DNA of 14,726 nt from JBAZDC01 sp041654595 (GTDB lineage Bacteria; Pseudomonadota; Gammaproteobacteria; Burkholderiales; Burkholderiaceae_B): assembly GCA_964551305.1 (NCBI GenBank), contig CAZKBT010000074.1:1-14726 (forward strand), written 5' to 3'. The notes beneath the pieces are model-generated. The model made no database searches, had not been told where the DNA came from, and was given only the letters and a program-made list of their open reading frames with translations. Each line of letters opens with the position of its first letter. Position 1 is the first letter of the stretch. This document shows positions 7,830-13,908 of this stretch, in pieces. The position numbers and the translations under genes were made by a program.

Positions 7830-7834
7830 CCCTT
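7830..7834 (-). promoter_or_regulatory. Ribosome binding site for the GT2 gene, choosing the ATG at 7822
   Basis: AAGGG on the minus strand precedes the ATG at 7822 by 7 bases. It lies inside the alternative GTG-started extension, which argues against that extension. Confidence 0.5.
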
Positions 7835-7973
7835 GGCAAATGACACGCTTTCCCGCCATCCAGCCCGTGGCGAAAGGAAAACAATGTAAAAAAACGTTAA
7901 CTAGAGATCGTAACAGCCCTAATACCCGGCGTAAAGGCCGAGTGCAAAAATATCACTGCGCGCCTGCCAAGGA

Positions 7974-8002
7974 TTGCCTGGAAATCCGCCGCGATATAAG
8001 AT
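7974..8002 (+). promoter_or_regulatory. Sigma70-type promoter of the globin-nnrS-nsrR operon
   Basis: TTGCCT (7974-7979) and TAAGAT (7997-8002) are separated by 17 bases, with an overlapping alternative -10, TATAAG, at 7995-8000. Transcription would begin near 8009 and give a leader of about 65 bases. The -10 overlaps the left arm of the NsrR operator, the usual arrangement for steric repression. This is assigned from hexamer match and context only. Confidence 0.5.
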
Positions 8003-8020
8003 TCATCTTAAATATATCTT
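7998..8020. promoter_or_regulatory. NsrR operator (NO-responsive repressor site)
   Basis: The 23-base site has left arm AAGATTCATCT, centre T and right arm AAATATATCTT. Against the known NsrR consensus (AAGATGYATTT, N, AAATRCATCTT) it matches 9 of 11 and 10 of 11 arm positions. It overlaps the -10 of the promoter for the truncated globin gene, whose operon ends with an nsrR gene, so both the regulator and its target site lie in one unit. In the absence of NO, cluster-loaded NsrR should block transcription, and NO should relieve it. Confidence 0.75.
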
Positions 8021-8073
8021 TAAGCACATATCCTTCACTACGCATCCATGCGCCACGCAACGACCAGGCCCTT

Positions 8074-8496
8074 ATGAATCCCGATATACGCACCCAGCGC
8101 TCCTCGTTATGCAGCGAAGACGAGATCACCGCCCTCGTTCATGCTTTCTATGACCGCGTCCGCGCGGATAAGTTGCTTGGCCCCATATTTAATTCGCATA
8201 TTCATGATTGGAACGAGCATTTGCAAACCATGGTGCGGTTCTGGTCTTCGCTGCTGCTGGGCGCCGGCACCTATCACGGCCAACCCATGCCCAAGCACGT
8301 GCGTCTGCCCGATCTAAGCGCCGAGCTTTTCCAGCGCTGGCTGGCCCTGTTCCGCGAAACGACCGACACCTTGCCGAACCGCCGCTTCGCCGAGCGCGCG
8401 ATGGAAATGGCGCAACGCATCGCGCAAAGCCTGTGGTTCGGTTATCAAATAAACAACAGTCCGGACCAGATGGCCAGCGAGCTCAAGCTGGGTTGA
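8074..8496 (+). CDS. Group III truncated haemoglobin
   Basis: The frame is open for 78 more codons upstream, but that stretch covers the promoter and the NsrR site, so the start is the ATG at 8074, giving 140 residues. An AGG at 8066-8068 is the only weak SD. Group III features seen are AFYDRV with F25-Y26 at helix B positions 9-10, MVRFWSSLLLG (53-63), YHGQPMPKHVRL (67-78) with H75 as the probable proximal haem ligand, and the tryptophans W89 and W121. Group III truncated globins bind O2 and NO; in Campylobacter, Ctb helps moderate NO stress. Here it leads an operon with nnrS and nsrR, so a role in NO scavenging or NO metabolism is a fair inference. The stop is 18 bases before nnrS. Confidence 0.92.
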   Translation: MNPDIRTQRSSLCSEDEITALVHAFYDRVRADKLLGPIFNSHIHDWNEHLQTMVRFWSSLLLGAGTYHGQPMPKHVRLPDLSAELFQRWLALFRETTDTLPNRRFAERAMEMAQRIAQSLWFGYQINNSPDQMASELKLG

Positions 8497-8514
8497 CGCA
8501 ACCGGGAGCCGGGA

Positions 8515-9696
8515 ATGATCCACGTCGACAAACACCCCTTGTTCAGCCTGGGCTTTCGCCCGCTTTACATAGCCGGCTGCGCCTGGGCGTGCATCGCGGT
8601 CGCGATATGGGTGTTCGCGCCGCAATGGGCCGCCCAGCCGCTGTCCGGCGTGGCCTGGCATGCCCATGAAATGCTGTGGGGCTTCATCGCCACCACCGCC
8701 ATGGGCTTTCTGCTGACCGCCAGCGCTACCTGGACGGGCCTGAATCCGTCCAAAGGCAAGCATCTGGCGGTCGTATGCGTATTGTGGCTGATCGCGCGCA
8801 TCGGCTACCTGTTCGCCGGCCAAACGGGTTTCTGGATCGCCGCGATCTGCGATTTCGCCTTCTTCGCCGTCAGCGGGATCGCCCTGGCCCGGATCATCAT
8901 CCGGAGCAAGAGCAAGCGCAACTACGGCATACCGCTGCTCGCCCTGGGCCTGGGAATCAGCCATGCGCTGTATGTCATGGCCGCGCTCGACCAGCGCCAC
9001 GACGAGCTGATGCGGCAGTTCGGCCTGGGCTTGATTTGCATGGCGATCCTGGCGCTGCTCATCGCCCGGCGCGTCATCCCGTTTTTCACGATGCGCGCCA
9101 TTCCCGGCGTCACGCTGCCGATGTGCGCGCGCAGCGGCCATGCGCAGTTGGTCTGCGCCGTCGTCGCGCTGGCCGCCGTCGCCATGCGCCATCCCACGCC
9201 CGCGGCCGTGTTCCTCGCCCTTTCCGGTGCGCTCAGCCTGTGGCAGCTGTGGCATTGGCAGACGCCGGGCATCTATCGCCGGCCTTTACTATGGATCCTG
9301 CACCTGGGCTACGCCGTCATGGCGATCGGACTACTGCTTGCCGCGGCCCAGCTTGCCGGCATCACCCAGGGCAGCTTCGCGCGAATGGCGGCTCCCGCCC
9401 ACATGCTGGGCATGGGCGGCTTCTGCCTGCTGATCATCGGCATGGTAAGCCGCACCTCGCTCGGCCACCTGGGCCGGCCCATGGCGCTGGATCGCAGCAT
9501 GCTGGCCAGCTACGTCGCCATGGTCGCCGCCGTGGCGCTGCGCCTGGCGGCGCTCTGGCCCAGCGGCGCGTACCTGTCGCTGCTGCACGCATCGGCATTC
9601 TGCTGGATCCTGAGCCTGGGCCTGTATTTGTGGCGCTTCACGCCCTGGATGCTGCGCCCCCGTCCGGACACCGGCGGCCCGACCATCATTCGCTGA
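8515..9696 (+). CDS. nnrS: NnrS family haem-copper NO-response membrane protein
   Basis: The 393-residue multi-pass membrane protein has about twelve hydrophobic segments. It begins with the NnrS signature HPLFSLGFRPLYIAG (7-21), followed by WHAHEMLWGF (48-57), GFLLTASATWTG (64-75), the cytoplasmic-edge motif ARRVIPFF (184-191), and a C-terminal HMLGMGGF with SLGHLGRPM. Histidines in these motifs are candidate haem or copper ligands. NnrS proteins protect cells from NO and S-nitrosothiol stress (shown for Vibrio cholerae), and their genes are commonly controlled by NnrR or NsrR. GGGAG at 8504-8508, 6 bases before the ATG, is a good ribosome site. It sits between the truncated globin gene (18-base gap) and nsrR (11-base gap). 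Confidence 0.95.
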   Translation: MIHVDKHPLFSLGFRPLYIAGCAWACIAVAIWVFAPQWAAQPLSGVAWHAHEMLWGFIATTAMGFLLTASATWTGLNPSKGKHLAVVCVLWLIARIGYLFAGQTGFWIAAICDFAFFAVSGIALARIIIRSKSKRNYGIPLLALGLGISHALYVMAALDQRHDELMRQFGLGLICMAILALLIARRVIPFFTMRAIPGVTLPMCARSGHAQLVCAVVALAAVAMRHPTPAAVFLALSGALSLWQLWHWQTPGIYRRPLLWILHLGYAVMAIGLLLAAAQLAGITQGSFARMAAPAHMLGMGGFCLLIIGMVSRTSLGHLGRPMALDRSMLASYVAMVAAVALRLAALWPSGAYLSLLHASAFCWILSLGLYLWRFTPWMLRPRPDTGGPTIIR

Positions 9697-9707
9697 AAGG
9701 GACCGGC

Positions 9708-10187
9708 ATGCGCCTGACCATCATGACCGACTATGCCATGCGTCTGCTGATGCACGTCGGCAATCATCCCGACCGTCTTTGCACCATTTCGGAAATCGCC
9801 CAGGCGCACGCGATCTCCGAGCCCCACCTCATGAAGGTCACCCATCGGCTGGCCCAAGACGGATGGCTGCAAACGATACGCGGCAAGAACGGCGGCATGC
9901 GGCTGGCCAAGCCGCCCCGCGAGATTCGTCTCGGCGACGTCGTGCGATGCACCGAAAACGACATGGCGCTGGTGGAATGCATGGGCGCGGGCAGCCTATG
10001 CTCGCTGAACGGCAGGTGCCGCCTGACCGGCATCATGCAGCATGCCCTGGCGGCCTTCCTGGAACAACTCGATCGCCATACGCTGGCGGACATCCTGACC
10101 GCGGCCGATGCGCAGAATGACAATGCGACGAAGGACGGCGCGCCCGCACTGCCGCTGCGCGAACTGGGCGCCGCGCGTCAAACCTGA
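9708..10187 (+). CDS. nsrR: NO-sensing Rrf2-family repressor NsrR
   Basis: The 159-residue Rrf2 protein opens with MRLTIMTDYAMRLLMHV, the first helix of NsrR, then a winged helix over about 25-68 with TISEIAQAHAISEPHLMKV and GGMRLA. Three cysteines, C91, C98 and C104, sit in LVECMGAGSLC then NGRCRL and would hold an NO-reactive Fe-S cluster. The C-terminal FLEQLDRHTLADIL is also typical of NsrR. The residue before the second helix is not the one that marks IscR, so NsrR is favoured over IscR or RsrR. AAAGGG (9696-9701) overlaps the nnrS stop and sits 6 bases before the ATG. As last gene of the operon behind the NsrR box at 7998-8020, it should repress its own synthesis. A tail of about 28 residues follows the fold, and the coding end overlaps serA by 10 bases. 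Confidence 0.93.
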   Translation: MRLTIMTDYAMRLLMHVGNHPDRLCTISEIAQAHAISEPHLMKVTHRLAQDGWLQTIRGKNGGMRLAKPPREIRLGDVVRCTENDMALVECMGAGSLCSLNGRCRLTGIMQHALAAFLEQLDRHTLADILTAADAQNDNATKDGAPALPLRELGAARQT

Positions 10188-11377
10188 TCGCAGCGCACCG
10201 TGATCGGGTGCTCGCGCAATACGGACAGCACGATGTCGTCCACGTTCCCGTCGACGTCCGTCAGCGCATAGCCGATCGCGCCCCGGGTCTGCAAATGCTG
10301 GCTGACGATATTCAAGCCGTGCTCGGCCAAGATATTGCTCAACGTCCCCATGGCGCCGGGCAGATTGCGGTGCACGTGGATGATGCGCTGCGAGCCCGAT
10401 TTCGGCTGATAAGGGATTTCGGGGAAATTGACGGCCCCTTTGCTCGCGCCGCTGGCCATGAACTGCACCAGCTTCTCCGCCACCTCGCGGCCGATGTTCT
10501 CTTGCGATTCCTGGGTGCTGCCGCCGATGTGCGGCGTCAGGATCACGTTGTCCAGGCCGATCAGCGGACTGTCCAACGGTTCGTCGGGACTCTTGGGCTC
10601 GACGGGAAACACGTCCAGCGCCGCGCCCGACAAATGGCCCGACACCAGCGCCTGGTGCAAGGCATCGATGTCCACGACCGAGCCGCGCGATGCATTGATC
10701 AATATCGCGCCCGGCTTCATCGCCGCGATCGCCGCGGCGTTGATGACGTTCTTGGTCGACTTGCCGCCCGGCACGTGCAGCGTCACCACGTCGGACTGGG
10801 CCAGCAGCTTCTTCAAGGATGCGCACGCCCTGGCATTGCCCAGCGGCAGCTTGGCATCGACGTCGTGGAAAATCACGCGCATGCCGGCGGCCTCGGCCAG
10901 CGTGCCGACTTGCGAGCCGATATTGCCGTAGCCGATGACGCCCAGCGTCTTGCCCCTGGCCTCGAACGCCCCGTCGGCCGTCTTGTCCCAGTGCCCCCTG
11001 TGCACGCGGGCGTTCTTTTCCGGGATGCGGCGCAACAGCAGGATCGCCTCGCCCAACACCAGCTCGGCGACCGACCGCGTATTGGAAAACGGCGCGTTGA
11101 ACACTGGCACGCCGTGGTTCATGGCGGCATCCAGATCGACCTGGTTCGTACCTATGCAGAAGCAGCCCACCGCGCGCAGATCGGGCAGGCCGTGGAGCAG
11201 TTCCGCATCCAGATGCGTGCGGGAGCGTATTCCCACCACCTGCGCGCCGCGCATGGCCTCGAACAGGTCCTCCGCGGGCAAGGCCGACCGATGGGTCACG
11301 ATATCGGTAAAGCCCGCCGCGTTGAACACTTCCTGGGCGCTGGGGTGAATGTTCTCGAAAAGTACGATCCTGCTCAT
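10178..11377 (-). CDS. serA: D-3-phosphoglycerate dehydrogenase, ACT-domain type
   Basis: The 399-residue product matches the short (E. coli-like, 410-residue) class. SerA oxidises 3-phosphoglycerate to 3-phosphohydroxypyruvate, the first step of serine synthesis. The NAD-binding loop is GVIGYGNIGSQVG (146-158). The catalytic triad is R231 (in NASRG), E260 and H283 (in TPHIGGST), each nine positions before the E. coli numbers. The ACT domain spans about 329-399 and keeps N338 and N356, the counterparts of the serine-binding asparagines, so feedback inhibition by serine is expected. The frame extends 65 codons further upstream, but that part has no family resemblance; MSRIVLFENIHPSAQ at 11377 is the expected N-terminus. 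GGAG lies 11 bases before it, a rather long spacing. No serB or serC is nearby. Confidence 0.96.
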   Translation of the reverse strand: MSRIVLFENIHPSAQEVFNAAGFTDIVTHRSALPAEDLFEAMRGAQVVGIRSRTHLDAELLHGLPDLRAVGCFCIGTNQVDLDAAMNHGVPVFNAPFSNTRSVAELVLGEAILLLRRIPEKNARVHRGHWDKTADGAFEARGKTLGVIGYGNIGSQVGTLAEAAGMRVIFHDVDAKLPLGNARACASLKKLLAQSDVVTLHVPGGKSTKNVINAAAIAAMKPGAILINASRGSVVDIDALHQALVSGHLSGAALDVFPVEPKSPDEPLDSPLIGLDNVILTPHIGGSTQESQENIGREVAEKLVQFMASGASKGAVNFPEIPYQPKSGSQRIIHVHRNLPGAMGTLSNILAEHGLNIVSQHLQTRGAIGYALTDVDGNVDDIVLSVLREHPITVRCDQV

Positions 11378-11544
11378 GAACGATACGGCTCCGGATGAGG
11401 GTGGAAAGAGGGAGTCATTGTCCTTGATTTTGGTCCGCAGCTGGCTGGCATCCCTGATAGGGATAGGGGTTTGTACGGATAACCCGCCGAAAAGCCGGGA
11501 CGGCCGCACGCCTTTATTTTCCGGTGTCGGGCTTCCCGATCGGA

Positions 11545-11550
11545 TACAAT
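11545..11550 (+). promoter_or_regulatory. -10 hexamer of a likely promoter for the split-barrel protein gene
   Basis: TACAAT matches the sigma70 -10 at five of six positions and lies directly upstream of the Fur-like box. No good -35 is found at the normal distance, as expected of a promoter that may need help or be weak. The mRNA leader would be about 105 bases. Confidence 0.35.
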
Positions 11551-11551
11551 C

Positions 11552-11570
11552 GTTAATGATTCTCATACTC
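11552..11570. promoter_or_regulatory. Possible Fur box (iron-responsive repressor site)
   Basis: The 19-base GTTAATGATTCTCATACTC matches the classic consensus GATAATGATAATCATTATC at 14 of 19 positions. It sits one base after the TACAAT hexamer, where bound Fur would block initiation. It is 93 bases ahead of the gene at 11664 and 174 bases ahead of serA on the other strand, so the former is the likelier target. A five-mismatch A/T-rich site can arise by chance. Confidence 0.4.
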
Positions 11571-11652
11571 AATAAATAACGGGGCGCGCTTTGTTCCCGG
11601 TAATGCGCACCGCGCCAGCGCCGCCGCCCCGCACGTACGGCAAACGGCCCTC

Positions 11653-11660
11653 AAGGAGGT
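11653..11660 (+). promoter_or_regulatory. Very strong ribosome binding site for the gene at 11664
   Basis: AAGGAGGT is a full complement of the 16S rRNA tail, with only 3 bases left before the ATG. Such tight spacing is unusual, but no other start fits. Confidence 0.5.
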
Positions 11661-11663
11661 CCC

Positions 11664-12668
11664 ATGGACGACGCAATCCGCACGGTCTCGGCGCTCGAAG
11701 CCCAAGTGGGCGCCCGGGCCGACGCCGTGAACCTGAAAGTCATCGACCATCTGGACGACCATGCCCGGCGCTGGCTTGCGGCCTCGCCGCTGGCGTTTGC
11801 CGGATTCAGCGATAGAGAAGGAATCGACGCGACGATTGCCGGGGCGCAGCCCGGCTTTGCCTCGATGCCCGATTCCCGGAGACTGACCCTGCCTCGCACG
11901 CTTCTGGACGACCCGCGGCAGGCGCAAGCCGGACGCGGCGCCGGGCTGCTGTTTCTTATCCCCGGCTTGGGAGAGACGCTGCGCATCAACGGCGCTGTCG
12001 AAAGCGCGACCGATGAGCACGTCGTTATTGCCGTTCAGGAATGCTATGCCCATTGCGCGAAAGCATTGTTGCGGTCCCGATTCTGGCAACCGGAGGAAGG
12101 CGCCACGCCCGCCGACATAGGCGAATTCCTGGCGGCATGCCGCTACATGGCGCTGGCCACGTCCGACACCGAATTGCAAACAGACGTCAGCCCGAAAGGC
12201 GACCCCGCCGGATTGCTGGCGCAAGGCAATGAGCGCGAAATCCGCTTCGCCGATCGCCCCGGAAACCGCCGCACCGACAGCTTGCGCAACCTGCTCGCGC
12301 GCCCGATCGCCGCCGCCATCCTGATGATACCGGGCTGCACCCGCGTAGTCGTCGTTCACGGCGATGCGCGGCTAAGCGCCGATCCCGAACTGCGGCAGGC
12401 ATTCACCGTTCAGGACAAAATGCCCAAGCTCGTCACCCGCTTGGCCGTGTCGGCCGTCACGATGCGCGACAGCGCCGCGCTGGCGCGGGCCCGGCCATGG
12501 ACAAGACCCATGGCGCCGGTGGACATCGACCCCGCCGACGTTTTCGCCGCCCACGTCAAATTGAACAAGGCGCGCGGACTGCGCGCGGCGATAGCCAAAG
12601 GCGCGGTTTCCATTCCCGGCCTGTTACGCAAGGGACTGGAGCAGGACTACAAGCGGAATATGTATTGA
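11664..12668 (+). CDS. Tandem split-barrel pyridoxamine 5'-phosphate oxidase-like protein
   Basis: The 334-residue protein appears to hold two copies of an FMN-binding split-barrel fold. The first is about 35-141 (FAGFSDREGIDATIAG, then RRLTLPRTLLDD, LLFLIPGLGETLRINGAVES and KALLRSRFW). The second is about 151-279 (YMALATSDTELQTDVSPKGD, then REIRFADRPGNRR, AAILMIPGCTRVVVVHGDAR and AALARARPW). The first copy resembles the MSMEG_1061 / PPOX-class FMN-dependent flavoproteins, with the CAKALLRSRFW ending. Substrate and reaction are unknown; it need not act on pyridoxamine phosphate. A tail of about 55 residues rich in Lys, Arg and Ala follows. A possible Fur box upstream hints at iron regulation, as for split-barrel haem-handling proteins (HugZ/HutZ), but I do not see the HugZ signature. 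No operon partner; serA is divergent, 286 bases away. Confidence 0.8.
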   Translation: MDDAIRTVSALEAQVGARADAVNLKVIDHLDDHARRWLAASPLAFAGFSDREGIDATIAGAQPGFASMPDSRRLTLPRTLLDDPRQAQAGRGAGLLFLIPGLGETLRINGAVESATDEHVVIAVQECYAHCAKALLRSRFWQPEEGATPADIGEFLAACRYMALATSDTELQTDVSPKGDPAGLLAQGNEREIRFADRPGNRRTDSLRNLLARPIAAAILMIPGCTRVVVVHGDARLSADPELRQAFTVQDKMPKLVTRLAVSAVTMRDSAALARARPWTRPMAPVDIDPADVFAAHVKLNKARGLRAAIAKGAVSIPGLLRKGLEQDYKRNMY

Positions 12669-12769
12669 GCGCGGTGGGCTTGCGCCCGTGCTTCCCGCCC
12701 GTCCGCCAGTTAATCCTTTACGAGCGTTTTTACTGTACGCTTTCCTTTCCCAAACTCCCGACCGATCTC

Positions 12770-13009
12770 ATGCGAACCCGAACTATCATCCTCATTGGAG
12801 GCGTGATCGCGGCCCTGACCCTGGGCTCGATGATCGATATCGTGAGGCCCGAAGGGGGCCACGTGACACTGCTGGTGCTCGCGCCACATCCAACGCCGGG
12901 CTTCACGTTCAATGGAGGCGAGGAAGGCACATGGCAGCGCCGGCATCCGAACAAGGAAAGACCTTGGTGGCTCACGGGCGATTACAAGGTTCTGTTAGAG
13001 CTCGATTGA
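12770..13009 (+). CDS. Small membrane-anchored protein of unknown function
   Basis: I do not recognise this family. The frame encodes 79 residues: MRTRTIILIGGVIAALTLG with a probable signal anchor at 5-22, followed by a soluble part of about 55 residues with VTLLVLAPHPTPGFTFNGGEEG and a Trp/Arg/Lys-rich RPWWLTGDYK. The N-terminal charge pattern (two Arg before the helix) suggests an outside-facing C-terminus. The frame is open further upstream into the preceding gene, but the ATG at 12770 is the first start that puts the helix at the N-terminus. The SD is poor. It follows the split-barrel gene by 101 bases and may have its own promoter. Short, with no recognised homologue, so it could be a chance frame. 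Confidence 0.5.
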   Translation: MRTRTIILIGGVIAALTLGSMIDIVRPEGGHVTLLVLAPHPTPGFTFNGGEEGTWQRRHPNKERPWWLTGDYKVLLELD

Positions 13010-13141
13010 CCTCTTTCAGGCCCTGATGGGGCTTTGCGTCGCCTACAACCTGCCGCTGCCCGCCACCCATCCACCATGCCTCTTCCCGTCCTCGTTCGGC
13101 CAGGAAAGCACGTAGCCGGGCGTCACGCCGAATTGGAATGC

Positions 13142-13558
13142 TTATCTGCCAGTGGCTGGAGATGCCTCGCCAGCAGCTTGGGCGGCGGGCTTCGGTGGAG
13201 TCATGTCAATTGGCCTGCGATTCGATTCGCACCCTTTCTCCATCGCGAGGATAGCCAGATGGTTGTACCGCTGCCGATATGCGTTTACCTCGATTTGCTC
13301 AGCCTGACTGAAATCCATGAAGAAAAGCGGCACTAGAAAAAAAGCGCCCGTCACGCCCAGCGCCACATTCTTTCCCGTCTTCTCGGTATCCGGAATGAGC
13401 CGCCCCACCTCCGACTCAATGAACGCCATATCCATTTCAAGCGCCTGACAGCTTTTGGCGTTGTCGCCGTATTGCTGAACCATCACTGGATTTGGGGCCC
13501 GGCCTGCGCATGCCGACAGAACGGCGGCGCACGCCATAACAGTAACTATTCTTCTCAT
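13142..13558 (-). CDS. Lipoprotein of unknown function
   Basis: The 138-residue product begins MRRIVTVMACAAVLSAC with a lipobox L14-S15-A16-C17. Alanine at +2 predicts the outer membrane. Mature-part features are a Gln/Asp-rich helix, KTGKNVALGVTGAFFLVPLFF (61-80) as one strongly hydrophobic segment, QIEVNAYRQRYNHL (88-101) and a final MEKGC (106-110). C37 and C110 could form a disulfide. A Pro/Ala-rich tail closes the protein. Small lipoproteins with a hydrophobic segment and a YxxL...KGC end occur in many proteobacteria, but I know no function for them. The Shine-Dalgarno is weak. It lies 48 bases downstream of an unexplained open frame on the same strand. Confidence 0.75.
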   Translation of the reverse strand: MRRIVTVMACAAVLSACAGRAPNPVMVQQYGDNAKSCQALEMDMAFIESEVGRLIPDTEKTGKNVALGVTGAFFLVPLFFMDFSQAEQIEVNAYRQRYNHLAILAMEKGCESNRRPIDMTPPKPAAQAAGEASPATGR

Positions 13559-13606
13559 GACAATTTCAGTAACAAGAAAATACGGAATCTTACCAGATCG
13601 CCATGC

Positions 13607-13906
13607 CTAGCCCGCGAGTTGCGGCCCGTTCTGATTAAGGCTCTCCAGCATCTTGAAAATGGTCGCCAGAAGTGCGATCGCAGCAATTCCTCCTTCCTGG
13701 CTGAATGCTTCAGCGCCAAGAAAAGAGGTATTGCCGCACCAAATTACCCCATTGAAACAGTGGATTACCCTGTTTTCGGCTCCCAGCCGGTCATCCAGGT
13801 AAACGACCAGGCGTGGATTCCAATCGGTATTCGGCTCTCCAAATATTACCGAGCCACTCTGAATACCGAACCATCCCGAAGTCGGAAAACAAACCCGCCA
13901 AACACC
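13607..13906 (-). other. Start-less open frame in a lower-GC stretch, possible gene remnant
   Basis: The 350 bases between ychF and the lipoprotein gene hold no recognisable gene. By eye they are poorer in G+C than the rest. One minus-strand frame is open from inside the ychF end (14002) to the TAG at 13607-13609. Its downstream part looks protein-like: SVIFGEPNTDWNPRLVVYL, then DDRLGAENRVIHCFNGVIW and EGGIAAIALLATIFKMLESL. There is no ATG, GTG or TTG before a methionine near the end, so it cannot be translated normally in its present form. It may be the 3' part of a gene whose front was lost. The plus strand is also open in the codon-aligned frame, so chance is possible. No family recognised. 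Confidence 0.3.
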
Positions 13907-13908
13907 AA

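Noticed and set aside
8676..9707. Long frame upstream of and in phase with the nsrR start
   Set aside because: It overlaps nnrS in another frame and is Arg/His/Pro-rich; NsrR begins at MRLTIMTDYAM with its own ribosome site.
10208..11398. Long plus-strand frame of 396 codons opposite serA
   Set aside because: It is an antisense shadow of a clear SerA with all catalytic residues; its product is His, Arg and Ala-rich with no family resemblance.
11451..11485. TCCCT-GAT-AGGGA and GGGTT...AACCC hairpins in the serA leader as a riboswitch or attenuator
   Set aside because: Only 5-base stems, with no T run and no match to a known serine or glycine riboswitch layout.
11378..11572. 65-codon N-terminal extension of serA
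   Set aside because: The added residues have no dehydrogenase similarity, and the ATG at 11377 gives the expected N-terminus and length.
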